A stretch of DNA of 64,000 bases from Bin125 sp965261715 (GTDB lineage Bacteria > Chloroflexota > Dehalococcoidia > Bin125). Both the position numbers and the translations under genes were made by a program. Below the pieces are notes generated by a model. The model searched no databases, was not told the DNA's origin, and saw only the letters and a list, made by a program, of their open reading frames with translations. This document shows, in pieces, positions 27,290 through 36,051 of the stretch. Location of the stretch: contig OZ253471.1 in NCBI GenBank assembly GCA_965261715.1, positions 558,001 to 622,000 of the forward strand. Direction: 5' to 3'. Position 1 is the first letter of the stretch. Every line of letters begins with the position of its first letter.

Positions 27290-28324
27290 ATGGTCTCCGC
27301 GATTGAGAACCCGGGCCTCAACCTTGACTGGCTGAACCTCGAGACCGACGATGATTTCGATATCCAGGTGGGACGCAAGGGCGTCACGCTGCAGTCGATC
27401 AACCAGCGCATGGCTGGCGTCGAAGGCGTTGACGAAGCGAACTGGCGCTCATTCGCGCCTCGCGGCATCGAGGCCGACCCGCGCTCCAACGCGCACGCGC
27501 GGCAGTACCGCGACAAAGGCGATGTCTGGTCCGAGTCGGCGATGCTGCTCTACGAAGAGGCGCTGCAGCGCCAGTGGTCGTCGGCCCGTGACATTCCCTG
27601 GGACACGATCGGCGACCAGCCCGACGACATCGAAAAGGCAATGTGCACCCTGTGTACGTTCCTGACTCAGGTCGAATTCATCGCCGGCGACGTCCCCGGT
27701 CGGTTCCTTGAGTCTGTGCACCCCGACTTCTTCGAGTCGCAGCTCTTCCTCGGCACCCAGTTGATGGACGAAGCCCGACACCTCGACGTCTTCCGCAAGC
27801 GCGTACTGGTCAACGGCGGCGGCATGTCGCCGGCCGGACTCGGCGCAGTCGGCCTGCTCGCGATCGACGACTTCACCGAGATGACCACAATCCTCCACCT
27901 CTTCGCGGAGGGTCTGGTCCAGTCACTGTTCCGCATGGGTGAGCTGATTGGTCAGAACGAAGCCGAGAAGCGCATGTTCCGACTCTCCGCGCAGGACGAG
28001 TCGCGGCACCTCGCCTTTGGCGTCACGCACACCAAGTACACCGTCGAGACGCAGCCCTGGCGCAAGGAAGAACTGCACCACTACCTCGACATCAACGAGG
28101 TTGTGCAGAACACGCAGGCCGGCCTGACCACCAACCCGATCACGGGCGAGGCCCTGGCCGTGCTCGCCGGCGGTGGCATCGAGCACCTGGACGAGGGTTA
28201 CAACCTCGTCATGCTGATGCGCAAGAAGCAGATCAACGAGTACTACCACCGCCTACAGGTGGTCGGCCTCGGTGACCGCCTCCACCGGATGTCGCCCGAC
28301 ATGCGGGCGCTGATCACCGTATAG
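27290..28324 (+). CDS. Ferritin-like diiron protein (R2-like oxidase)
   Basis: This 344-residue helical protein belongs to the ribonucleotide-reductase-R2-like, ferritin-like diiron superfamily. A complete ligand set is visible: Glu129 (QVEF), Glu161/His164 (DEARH), Glu207 (FAEG) and Glu237/His240 (DESRH). No class I large subunit is nearby, so a stand-alone oxidase or oxygenase is more likely than a nucleotide-reductase subunit. A paralogue lacking most ligands follows 139 bases downstream, separated by a decamer repeat. Substrate unknown. Confidence 0.82.
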   Translation: MVSAIENPGLNLDWLNLETDDDFDIQVGRKGVTLQSINQRMAGVEGVDEANWRSFAPRGIEADPRSNAHARQYRDKGDVWSESAMLLYEEALQRQWSSARDIPWDTIGDQPDDIEKAMCTLCTFLTQVEFIAGDVPGRFLESVHPDFFESQLFLGTQLMDEARHLDVFRKRVLVNGGGMSPAGLGAVGLLAIDDFTEMTTILHLFAEGLVQSLFRMGELIGQNEAEKRMFRLSAQDESRHLAFGVTHTKYTVETQPWRKEELHHYLDINEVVQNTQAGLTTNPITGEALAVLAGGGIEHLDEGYNLVMLMRKKQINEYYHRLQVVGLGDRLHRMSPDMRALITV

Positions 28325-28358
28325 CCCCGAACAAGCGCAGATTTGTCGGAACGTTGCC

Positions 28359-28368
28359 GAACATGTTC
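28359..28368. promoter_or_regulatory. Palindrome GAACATGTTC
   Basis: A perfect 10-base palindrome lies between the two diiron genes, just before an array of CCGAAC decamers that share its GAAC half-site. It could be a regulator site. Its two-base spacer does not fit the four-base spacer of Gram-positive LexA boxes. Confidence 0.4.
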
Positions 28369-28372
28369 TGCT

Positions 28373-28423
28373 GAAAACCGAACAAAACCGAACAAAACCG
28401 AACAGAATCGAACGAATCTGAAC
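28373..28423. repeat. Decamer array, AAAACCGAAC
   Basis: Five consecutive units with a 10-base period (three near-perfect AAAACCGAAC, then AGAATCGAAC and GAATCTGAAC) precede the second diiron gene by about 40 bases. Looser CGGAAC and CCGAAC copies occur just upstream. One repeat per helical turn would put all units on one face of the DNA, which is the layout of a cooperative operator. Confidence 0.65.
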
Positions 28424-28463
28424 GCGTCAAGAGCAGATCACCCCGAAGAAGACGGGAAATTCC

Positions 28464-29738
28464 ATGCCGCCTCTCTCTCCTGCCCAGAACATGCGCGCCC
28501 AGGTCCGCGGTTGGCCCGCCGAGCTGATCAAGCGGGTCGAGAACTCGAGCACCTCGGGACGCCAGATCGACAACATCCTCAACATCTCGATCGAACCGGA
28601 TCGGGTCAGCAAGTGGCTTGAGTTCATCGAGAACAATCCTGAGCACCCGTTAGCGGGAGCGCAGTTCATCATGTTCGAGGACGGTGGCGAGACAGGACTC
28701 AAGCCAACGGCGTCCGAAGACGGCATGCGCCTCAGCGACGTCGACATCGGCTCCTACGGCCACGTGCCGGATGTCTGGAAGTTCCGCAACGATCTGCCAC
28801 GTGGCACTCGTCCGGTTCCCGGCATGTACATGCCCGCGGGATACGCGATTTACGACCGAGCCGAAGTCTGGGCCGAAGGCGTCTCCGACCTGTACGAAGA
28901 CGCGATCCGCGACCGCTGGATTCCCGCGACTGACCTCGATTGGGATAACCGCGAAGAACTAGCGCCAGAGGTCGAACGCGCCACCGGTCAGATCTGCGCG
29001 GTCTATTCCACCTATGGCATCGCCGAGCAGAAAGTGATCTCAAAGTGGCTGGAGGAGATCTCCTACGGCTTCCACGAGGTCAAGCTGTTCCTGGCGACGC
29101 AGGTCTACGATGCCGGCCGCAAGGTCGAGGCATTGCGCAAGCGCGCGCTGCACGGCTCCGGGATCATCGGCAAAGCGCCGCTCTCGGATGTCTCCGAAGC
29201 CTGGTACAACGCCCTGACCTTCACCGACATGATTATCGCGCTTGACGTGGTCTACAAGTCCTACGAGTTGACCGCCTTCGAATGCGCGACCGACTGGGCT
29301 CGCTCCGACTTCGACCGCGACCTCTTCGCCCGACTCGCCGAGGACAGCAAGCGTCACCTCGACTACGGCCTCAAGCACCTCCAGTGGTACAACCGCTACG
29401 CCGAACGAGCCGAGATGGAACTGCCGATTTTCTTTATCAAGGCTGAAGGCGGTCTCGCCTCCGAGATGGCGCAGTCGCCGCTCGAGCGCGAAGCGCTGGC
29501 CGTGCTCTACGCGGACGGCGTGGAGCGGCTCGACGCCGGCGTCGAGGGCTTGCGCAAGCTGCGCGAGAAGCAGTACCAGGATTACCTGCATCGCCTACAC
29601 GAGCACGGCTTCAACCGGATCGGCGAGGTCGCGGGCATTCTTGGTCTGGCGACCCAGGACCCGCTGCTCAAGGCGCTGACTCCAGAAGCGCTGACCGAAG
29701 GCGCGGCCGCCGGTACCACGGCCACGGATCGCGACTAG
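28464..29738 (+). CDS. Ferritin-like protein with degenerate diiron site
   Basis: This 424-residue protein aligns along its middle with the preceding diiron oxidase (ATQVYDAGRKVEALRKR against GTQLMDEARHLDVFRKR; DSKRHLDYG against DESRHLAFG). The metal ligands are mostly gone: Glu161 is replaced by Ala217, His164 by Lys220, Glu207 by Lys265 and Glu237 by Ser295; only the last His (298) remains. It has an extra N-terminal region of about 80 residues. It is probably a non-catalytic partner subunit of the upstream oxidase, by analogy with alpha/beta bacterial multicomponent monooxygenases. Confidence 0.8.
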   Translation: MPPLSPAQNMRAQVRGWPAELIKRVENSSTSGRQIDNILNISIEPDRVSKWLEFIENNPEHPLAGAQFIMFEDGGETGLKPTASEDGMRLSDVDIGSYGHVPDVWKFRNDLPRGTRPVPGMYMPAGYAIYDRAEVWAEGVSDLYEDAIRDRWIPATDLDWDNREELAPEVERATGQICAVYSTYGIAEQKVISKWLEEISYGFHEVKLFLATQVYDAGRKVEALRKRALHGSGIIGKAPLSDVSEAWYNALTFTDMIIALDVVYKSYELTAFECATDWARSDFDRDLFARLAEDSKRHLDYGLKHLQWYNRYAERAEMELPIFFIKAEGGLASEMAQSPLEREALAVLYADGVERLDAGVEGLRKLREKQYQDYLHRLHEHGFNRIGEVAGILGLATQDPLLKALTPEALTEGAAAGTTATDRD

Positions 29739-29776
29739 CCTGGTCCGGGCGCCAGGCCTCCGCGTATCATTGCGCC

Positions 29777-30571
29777 GTGAATCAGCCCGAGATTGAGCTG
29801 AACTACGAGATCGCCGGCCCGGCCGACGGGATGCCGGTGCTGTTCGTCCACGGCATCCTGACCTGTCGTGCGCATTGGTTGCTGAACCTTCCCGCGTTTC
29901 ACGATGCGGGATACCGCAGTATCACCGTCGATCTGTTCGGTCACGGTTCCTCGCCCGCGCCGGAAGATGAGGACGCCTACCACCCCGACCGCTACATCAA
30001 TCGCTTCAGCGCGCTACGAGAGTCGGTCGAGGCAGAGCGGTGGTTTGTGGTTGGACAGTCCCTCGGCGCTGCGTTGACGCTGAACTACGCCATGTCCAGG
30101 CCCGATGAGGTGATCGCACACGTGGTCACCAACTCGCACTCCGCATTCGGTGAACCGAACCGAATCGGCAACCCGGAAGCAGCGCGGGAGCGCGCCCAAA
30201 TGATGATCGACGGCGGCATCGACGCCGTCATGAAGCATCCACTCAATCCGCGTCGGGCCAGGGCGTTCGATGCCCAGCGTCGGCTGCAGTTCGACGACGC
30301 CATGTTGCTCAGCACACCAATCGGCATCGCTCGGACGATGCTGCACACATCGCCGTACACACCGTTGCGACATCGACTACCGTCGAATCCGGTGGACACG
30401 CTCCTGGTCGCCGGCGATCGCGAAGAAGCATTCATGCCGGCGCGCGAGTGGGTTGAGGCAAACGCCGCAAACTTCCGTGTCGAGCGAGTGTCGGCGACCC
30501 ATGCGGTCAACATCAGCGCCGCCGACGATTTCAATCGAATTTCCTTAGAATTCTTGGGTGAGTACATGTAA
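29777..30571 (+). CDS. Alpha/beta-fold hydrolase
   Basis: The oxyanion-hole strand VLFVHGILTCRAHW, the acid-turn region LFGHGSSP, the nucleophile elbow GQSLGA and the catalytic His in SATHAVN are all present. The 264-residue length is typical of a minimal esterase or C-C hydrolase. GTG 29777 is used as start. It follows the degenerate diiron gene after 38 bases and precedes the antiporter, so it may be in the same transcript. The substrate is not evident. Confidence 0.86.
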   Translation: MNQPEIELNYEIAGPADGMPVLFVHGILTCRAHWLLNLPAFHDAGYRSITVDLFGHGSSPAPEDEDAYHPDRYINRFSALRESVEAERWFVVGQSLGAALTLNYAMSRPDEVIAHVVTNSHSAFGEPNRIGNPEAARERAQMMIDGGIDAVMKHPLNPRRARAFDAQRRLQFDDAMLLSTPIGIARTMLHTSPYTPLRHRLPSNPVDTLLVAGDREEAFMPAREWVEANAANFRVERVSATHAVNISAADDFNRISLEFLGEYM

Positions 30572-30599
30572 CTGAGCGGCGGGGCTGGAAGGTGGACGC

Positions 30600-32534
30600 G
30601 TGGAGGAAGCCGTAGATTTCACGCCCCTGCTCCTGGTCAGCTTGCTGGCAGTGGTAGTTCCTTTCGTTGCCTGGCGACTGACAGGGGGATTGCTACCCGC
30701 AGTCGCCGGTGAGGTGCTGGTTGGAATCATCTTCGGCGAGCCGCTACTGGGCTTCATCACCGGCGACAACGAATGGCTGACATTTCTTGCGCTGTTCGGC
30801 TTCGCCTATCTGATGTTTCTCTCCGGGCTTGAGATAAACCTCAGCTTGCTGGGTCAGTCGCCGGGGCGTCGCTGGTACATACCGCGGGTCGCGCTGAGGC
30901 ATCCCCTGATCTCTGGCGCAGTGCTGTTGGTGTTGGTTGTTGCGTTCACGTTCGTGGCGTTGCGTCTCATGAGCGCGGTCGGGTTGATCACCTCGAATCA
31001 AATTCCCATGCTGCTCTTCATCCTGATCGCCACAGCGGTCGGCGTCATTGTGCCGGTGTTGAAGGATCGTCCGGATCTGGGCCGGATGGGACAATCGCTT
31101 CTGGTCGGTGGCTTCCTGCTCGAGTTTGTAGCGATCGTCGGGGTCGGTGTAGTTGCCGCGCTTGAACGGGAGGGGATCAGCTGGAAGATCATCCTCATTC
31201 TGGCCGTCCCCGCAGCGCTGGTGCTGATGATCTGGTTGTCGAGAGTTGGGAGCGGGCGGTTTCCCATCATCCCGCGGACGATGCACGAGCTCGCCCAGAC
31301 CTCTTCCCAGCTAAAGATCCGCGCGTCGCTGGCGTTGCTCGTCATCTTTGTCGCGTTGTCACAGGTCGCTGGTACCGAGATGGTCCTGGGCGCCTTCGTG
31401 GCCGGTCTGGCGGTGACGGTCGTGTCACCGCGGCACGGGTCTTCGTTGCGCGGCAAGCTCGACGCGCTCGGCTACGGGTTCTTTGTTCCCATCTTCTTTA
31501 TCCACGCCGGCGCGACACTCGACCTGGGCGCTGTCTTTGACTCAACGGACTCGTTGATCCTGGTGCCCGTGTTGCTTCTGGTCGCGTTCGGGGCCAAGCT
31601 GGCGCCGTCATTGTTGGGACTAGTGCCGGCCTGGGGCTTCCGCTCAGGCCTCGCCGGAGGCTTCTTGCTGAGCGCCAATCTCTCCCTCGTGCTTGCGGCG
31701 GGAGCGATCGCGGCTGATCTGGGCGTGATTGACGGAGGTCTACACGGCGCGCTGTTGCTGATGGCCCTGCTCACGACCGTGCTGGCCCCGCTGATGTTCT
31801 CGACCATCGCCGGTCGGGCTCCGGCGCAGGAAGATGGACACACACTGATCATTGGCGGCGGAGAGCTCGCGAAGACTCTGACCGAGCGACTGTTGGCGGC
31901 GGGACAGCGGGTCATCGTGCTGGATCGTGATCCAAACGCCGCGGCGCGTTGGGCGCCGCTCGGCGTGGAGAGCGTGGTCGGCGATCCTCTGGATGCACTG
32001 ACGCTGGTCAGCGTGCGGCTGTTACATACGGACGTGGCGGTTATTGTCGACTTCGACCATCCCGACCAGGTGGTTGGCTACACCAGATCGATGCGGCGGA
32101 TTCACCCCACGCTGCGCGTCGTGACCTGGGTCTCGGAACCCGATCTTCAATACGACCACCTCGATGTCGAGGCGTACCTGTTGTCGGATGTCACCGCGTT
32201 GGCGCTGGAGGAAGCCGTGCTGCGGCCGTCGTTGCACGCGGCCCGCAGCGATCCCGACTCTGGCCTGGTCGAGGTGTCAATGCTGAATCGCGAAATGGAT
32301 GGACAGACTCTGAGCGAAATCGACTTCGAAGGCGATGTCCGAGTGCTGGTCGTGATGCGGTCAGGCGAGATTACGGTCGCTAAGGGCGATACGGCGATCT
32401 TCCTGCACGATCGGTTGACCCTGGCTGGCGAGCCCCACGCAGTGGCGCTCATGAGCAGCCGATTCCGGCAGCGCAGCAAGTATCGCTGGCTGATCGACGT
32501 GCGAGCAGTTCGCAGGTTCGAGCGCGAAGTCTAG
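30600..32534 (+). CDS. CPA2-type cation:proton antiporter with RCK domains
   Basis: The 644-residue product joins an N-terminal membrane domain of about 12-13 helices, rich in glycine (GEVLVGIIFGEPLLGF, LFGFAYLMFLSGLEI), to a cytoplasmic TrkA-N Rossmann domain from about residue 415 (HTLIIGGGELAKTL) and a TrkA-C domain near 560-640. This is the KefB/KefC-like layout, in which nucleotide binding by the RCK domain gates K+ or Na+ exchange for protons. GTG 30600 follows GGAAGG. The ion is not predictable. Confidence 0.88.
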   Translation: MEEAVDFTPLLLVSLLAVVVPFVAWRLTGGLLPAVAGEVLVGIIFGEPLLGFITGDNEWLTFLALFGFAYLMFLSGLEINLSLLGQSPGRRWYIPRVALRHPLISGAVLLVLVVAFTFVALRLMSAVGLITSNQIPMLLFILIATAVGVIVPVLKDRPDLGRMGQSLLVGGFLLEFVAIVGVGVVAALEREGISWKIILILAVPAALVLMIWLSRVGSGRFPIIPRTMHELAQTSSQLKIRASLALLVIFVALSQVAGTEMVLGAFVAGLAVTVVSPRHGSSLRGKLDALGYGFFVPIFFIHAGATLDLGAVFDSTDSLILVPVLLLVAFGAKLAPSLLGLVPAWGFRSGLAGGFLLSANLSLVLAAGAIAADLGVIDGGLHGALLLMALLTTVLAPLMFSTIAGRAPAQEDGHTLIIGGGELAKTLTERLLAAGQRVIVLDRDPNAAARWAPLGVESVVGDPLDALTLVSVRLLHTDVAVIVDFDHPDQVVGYTRSMRRIHPTLRVVTWVSEPDLQYDHLDVEAYLLSDVTALALEEAVLRPSLHAARSDPDSGLVEVSMLNREMDGQTLSEIDFEGDVRVLVVMRSGEITVAKGDTAIFLHDRLTLAGEPHAVALMSSRFRQRSKYRWLIDVRAVRRFEREV

Positions 32535-33361
32535 GCGGAGCGAAGAGTGTGCTCGGAGCCGATGCCAGCGAGGTGTCCCAGATAGATCGGGACAAGCGGC
32601 AGCACGCAAGGACTGATGAAGCTGACAAAGCCGCCGGCGAACGCGATTGCGGCGGAACCGGCGTTGAGATCGAGCATACTGGTCGACGATCCGTCCGATC
32701 CGGCCAGCACATCGACGCCGAAACTGCCCAGCGCTTCATTGAGCACGACGACCCGGTCAAGAGCAATCAGCATCCCGACAAAGACGAGCAGCACGCCCGA
32801 GACGACCCCAATCAGCGGCATCCAGCGGTTTAACTTGCGCAAGAATTTAGTTGACGCGCCGAAGGTGGCGCCGACAATCAGGAATGGGATGCCGAGCCCG
32901 GCGGCGTAGCAGATCAGCAGGATGATGGCCTGGAGGAGCGAGGCGGAATCGAGCGCGAGCACGAGGATGCCGGCCAGAATCGGTCCGACGCATGGAGTCC
33001 AGCCGACTGAGAAGGCCACGCCGACAACGACGGAGCGGCCGTAGTCAGCGGCGGCGCGTGTGCGTGAAGCCTCACCGATTGGCGCGGCACTGGAGCCTGC
33101 GGGTCCACCGACCTGGAAACTGCGGTACAGCAGCGGGATGGTGATCACCTCGGCAAGGTGCAGCCCGAGGATGACCAACAGGACGCCCGCGACACGCTGG
33201 AACCAGATCAGTTCCTCCTGGAAGGCGGAACCGAGTGCGCCAAGCAGAGCGCCGAGGGCGACAAAGACAACGCTGAAGCCGAGCACGAACGAAGCCGCAT
33301 GGAGAAAGACGACTCGTCGTGCTGTGGTCTGTCCGCCTACGGCCCCGGTCGCAATAGCCAT
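32531..33361 (-). CDS. ccdA: CcdA-type thiol-transfer membrane protein, circularly permuted
   Basis: CcdA/DsbD membrane domains carry reducing equivalents from thioredoxin across the membrane for cytochrome c maturation. Here the parts are in an unusual order. The protein starts at the second canonical helix (RRVVFLHAASFVLGFS, 15-30), has the fourth-helix motif GWTPCVGPILAG (120-131, Cys124), and ends with the motif that normally opens the family, FISPCVLPLVPIYLGHLAG (248-266, Cys252), after a Gly/Ser linker (221-236). Six helices are still present and both redox cysteines are kept. Only 45 bases separate it from the preceding gene, so no missing first helix lies upstream. Confidence 0.83.
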   Translation of the reverse strand: MAIATGAVGGQTTARRVVFLHAASFVLGFSVVFVALGALLGALGSAFQEELIWFQRVAGVLLVILGLHLAEVITIPLLYRSFQVGGPAGSSAAPIGEASRTRAAADYGRSVVVGVAFSVGWTPCVGPILAGILVLALDSASLLQAIILLICYAAGLGIPFLIVGATFGASTKFLRKLNRWMPLIGVVSGVLLVFVGMLIALDRVVVLNEALGSFGVDVLAGSDGSSTSMLDLNAGSAAIAFAGGFVSFISPCVLPLVPIYLGHLAGIGSEHTLRSA

Positions 33362-33406
33362 ACGGTCAGTCTACGCCAACTCCGAGGCCTCAGAGGCGGG
33401 CTGCGT

Positions 33407-34285
33407 CTAGTGCGAAACGCCCGCGTCCTCCTCGGCCGACAGCAGCGTCGCCATCACCGACTTCATACCAAGCCCGCGATTCTTGGCGCGATTCAGCGTG
33501 TCGCTGGCGGCTGACGCGATCGGTGAGGGAATACCAGCCTCGCGCGCCACTTGCACGGCCAGCGAGACATCCTTGGCCGCCCACTTGAGGAAGAATGACG
33601 CGTCGTCGAAGTTGCGCTCCAGCAGCGTCGGCATGTTGCGAACGTGCTGCTGGGCGGAAGCGACGCTCATCACTTCGTACGCCTTGTGCGCATCGAGTCC
33701 GCCCGCTTCGGCGATCACCGTCGCCTCGATCAGCACCTGCATCGTGGCGATGCTGACCATGTTGTTAGCGATCTTGGTCAGCGCGCCCATGCCGAGTTCG
33801 CCCATGTAGAAGACGTGGTTGCCGATGCATTCGAGGACGGGCCTGTACTTGTCGAAGGCGGCCTTGTCGCCACCGACCATCACCGCGAGCTTCGCGTCGA
33901 TCGCGCCCTGCACGCCGTTGGAGACCGGCGAATCGAGGAACGTCACGCCCCGTTCGGCGGCTCGCTCGGCGAGTAACTTCACGGTCGATGGCAGGTTGGT
34001 GGAGAGGTCGAAGCACACCAGCCCCGGCTGCGCGCCTTCCAGCAGACCATCGACGCCTCGCAGGACGGTCGTGACCTCAGCCGGACCTGGCAGCGATAAC
34101 AGCGTGACCTCAGTCTGCGATGCGACTTCGGCGGGTGAATCTGCCCACGTTGCGCCGAGCTCAATCAAGTTCGCGGCGTGTTCCTCGACCAGGTCATTGA
34201 CGACGACCCGATGTCCGCCCTTGATCACGTTCGCGCACATGGGGTTGCCGATATTGCCCACACCGATGAAACCAACGTCCGCCAT
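33407..34285 (-). CDS. Beta-hydroxyacid dehydrogenase (3-hydroxyisobutyrate/tartronate-semialdehyde type)
   Basis: The Rossmann motif GFIGVGNIGNPM is at the N-terminus, the substrate-binding FLDSPVSNGVQGA segment is near residue 120, and the catalytic Lys is in GALTKIANNM near 170. These define the 6-phosphogluconate-dehydrogenase-like family that reversibly oxidises beta-hydroxyacids with NAD(P). The 292-residue length is standard. Which member of the family it is cannot be decided. It lies directly upstream of the CcdA gene on the same strand. Confidence 0.88.
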   Translation of the reverse strand: MADVGFIGVGNIGNPMCANVIKGGHRVVVNDLVEEHAANLIELGATWADSPAEVASQTEVTLLSLPGPAEVTTVLRGVDGLLEGAQPGLVCFDLSTNLPSTVKLLAERAAERGVTFLDSPVSNGVQGAIDAKLAVMVGGDKAAFDKYRPVLECIGNHVFYMGELGMGALTKIANNMVSIATMQVLIEATVIAEAGGLDAHKAYEVMSVASAQQHVRNMPTLLERNFDDASFFLKWAAKDVSLAVQVAREAGIPSPIASAASDTLNRAKNRGLGMKSVMATLLSAEEDAGVSH

Positions 34286-34342
34286 GCTGGTGTCCTCTCT
34301 GCGCCGAACTCAACTTGGGGTTGCAGGGTACTCGCAGAATTT

Positions 34343-34765
34343 TCAGCCGTGCCGGTTGCGATAGTGGCGGTCGTCGGGCATGGGCAAGTCGGGCGGCAGC
34401 GTTCGATGCGCTTTGTCGAGTAATGCAAACAGCTCAAGGGTGGCATCGAGTTTGTCGGTCAGTCCTTCAAGTAACAGACGGTCCTCATAGAAATTTTGGT
34501 GCGCGTCGTTGGCGGCTCCGAACAGGTCGACGATGCGTCGATCTCCGGTCTGTCTTCGTAGATATTGGATGATCGACCAGCCGTCGGTGTGGCTCTCGTT
34601 GGGCCAGTTGCGCTCGGCGGCGATCTGTTTGACCCGGTGAGCGGCTGCGCCCCAGATTTTCTCCGAAGCTTGCAGCCGGTCGCCCTGCGCGATCATTTCT
34701 GCCGCGTGGTCCAGCATCCGCTGGCTGTGAACCGCGTGGCTCTCAATCGGTTCAGTCGTGGTCAT
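34343..34765 (-). CDS. PaREP1/HEPN-like helical protein
   Basis: The 140-residue all-helical product carries the block GDRLQASEKIWGAAAHRVKQ, a pattern found in PaREP1 and related HEPN-like families, followed by a second helix pair (LLEGLTDKLDATLELFALLD). Such proteins are often uncharacterised or toxin-like; no RxxxxH HEPN active site is obvious. ATG 34765 has GGAG at a suitable distance; codons upstream look non-coding. No nucleotidyltransferase partner is adjacent. Confidence 0.6.
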   Translation of the reverse strand: MTTTEPIESHAVHSQRMLDHAAEMIAQGDRLQASEKIWGAAAHRVKQIAAERNWPNESHTDGWSIIQYLRRQTGDRRIVDLFGAANDAHQNFYEDRLLLEGLTDKLDATLELFALLDKAHRTLPPDLPMPDDRHYRNRHG

Positions 34766-34842
34766 TCGTTTGCTCCGGCTCTCACTGGTCACCACGATAC
34801 GAGATATGGGGTGCTGAGGCATGTCAGCGGTATCCTGCCTCG

Positions 34843-36051
34843 GTGAGTGAGCGTGAGCCTGAAGCAGCAGCGGCAGTAGGGACGTTGGATGGCGTCCGCG
34901 TGCTGGAACTGTCGGAAACCGCAGCGGGCGGCTATTGCGGAAGACTGCTGGCAGGTCTCGGCGCAGAGGTGACGATGCTGGAGCCGCATTCCGGCTCAGC
35001 GCTCAGACGCAAGGGCCCGTTTCGAGACGATGTGCCCGACCTTGAGGGCGGCGCGACGCATCTGCATCTCAATCGACGCAAGGGATCATTGCGCGTCGAC
35101 CTGCGCACCGCGGCAGGTCGCCGGCTGCTCGACTCTCGGTTGGAAGAGGTTCAAGTGCTGATTGTCGACGTGGACCGGCGTCGCTGGCGCGAGTTCGGAC
35201 TGGATTTCGACGCCATTCGCACCACCCACCCAGACCTCCATCTCTGTTCGATCACGCCGTACGGCATCGAGGGACCGAAGGCCAACTGGCTCGGTTCGGA
35301 GCTGACGCTGTACGCAGCGGGCGGCTACCTGCGAATCGGCGGAGAGCCCGATCGCGAGCCGGTCAAGGCGTGGGGCGAGCAGGGTCATCTGCAGGCTGGA
35401 TTGCATGCAGCGTTGGGCATCGTCTCTGTGCTGTACGCCGATTCCCGTGGACAGCAAGTTGACACGGCGATCTACGAGGCGCTGGCCTTTTTGCTGGGCG
35501 GGGGTTACCAACACGCGTGGTTCTCGGATTCAGAGCCGATGCGCAACGGAGCGCGACTGGTCGGATTTGGTCCCGGTCACCTCTATCCATCGACAATCCG
35601 GCCCTGCGCCGACGGCTGGGTACACGCACATTGCAACAATCGCTATCCCGAGGCCATGGCAGTGCTCTTCGATCAGCCACGACTCGCCGAGCCAAACCTG
35701 TTGGCGAGTCTGATGGGTCATGCGGACGAAGTGGATGAGTTGATGGCGCCGGTGCTGATGCAGACGCCACGCCGGGACGTGGTGAAGCGCGCCCAAGAGA
35801 TCCGCATTCCCTTCACCGAAGTGTTGGCCCCATCGGAAGTCATGGCCGACGCCGACGGTCACCATGCATCGAGAGACTTCTGGCAGACCATCGAGCATCC
35901 TCGAGGAGGCGAGTATCAGGCGTCAGGTCCGGCAGTGAGGTTTGGCAAGTCGAAGTGGGTCGATGGCACGGCGCCGCACCTGGGCCAGGACAACGAGCGC
36001 CTCGGTTCGCCGGAGGAACGTGTTCGCTGGAGGCGCGCCGGTGTTGCCTGA
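34843..36051 (+). CDS. CoA-transferase family III subunit lacking catalytic Asp
   Basis: The CaiB/BaiF-type fold is shown by LDGVRVLELSETAAGGYCGR at the start, LGAEV, and GQQVDTAIYEALAFLLGG. At the position of the active-site Asp, which forms the acyl-enzyme link in this family, the sequence reads GHLQAGLHAA (His182), whereas the next gene has CDQNAGLHAA with Asp189. This gene is therefore probably the non-catalytic half of a heteromeric transferase. The start is GTG 34843. Its last 11 bases overlap the partner gene. Confidence 0.85.
   Translation: MSEREPEAAAAVGTLDGVRVLELSETAAGGYCGRLLAGLGAEVTMLEPHSGSALRRKGPFRDDVPDLEGGATHLHLNRRKGSLRVDLRTAAGRRLLDSRLEEVQVLIVDVDRRRWREFGLDFDAIRTTHPDLHLCSITPYGIEGPKANWLGSELTLYAAGGYLRIGGEPDREPVKAWGEQGHLQAGLHAALGIVSVLYADSRGQQVDTAIYEALAFLLGGGYQHAWFSDSEPMRNGARLVGFGPGHLYPSTIRPCADGWVHAHCNNRYPEAMAVLFDQPRLAEPNLLASLMGHADEVDELMAPVLMQTPRRDVVKRAQEIRIPFTEVLAPSEVMADADGHHASRDFWQTIEHPRGGEYQASGPAVRFGKSKWVDGTAPHLGQDNERLGSPEERVRWRRAGVA

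Noticed and set aside
27290..28324. Ribonucleotide reductase small subunit
   Set aside because: Although R2-like in fold, it has no large-subunit gene nearby and is paired with a degenerate paralogue, so an oxidase role is more likely.
28359..28368. LexA box
   Set aside because: GAACATGTTC has a two-base spacer; Gram-positive LexA sites need four. No SOS gene is adjacent.
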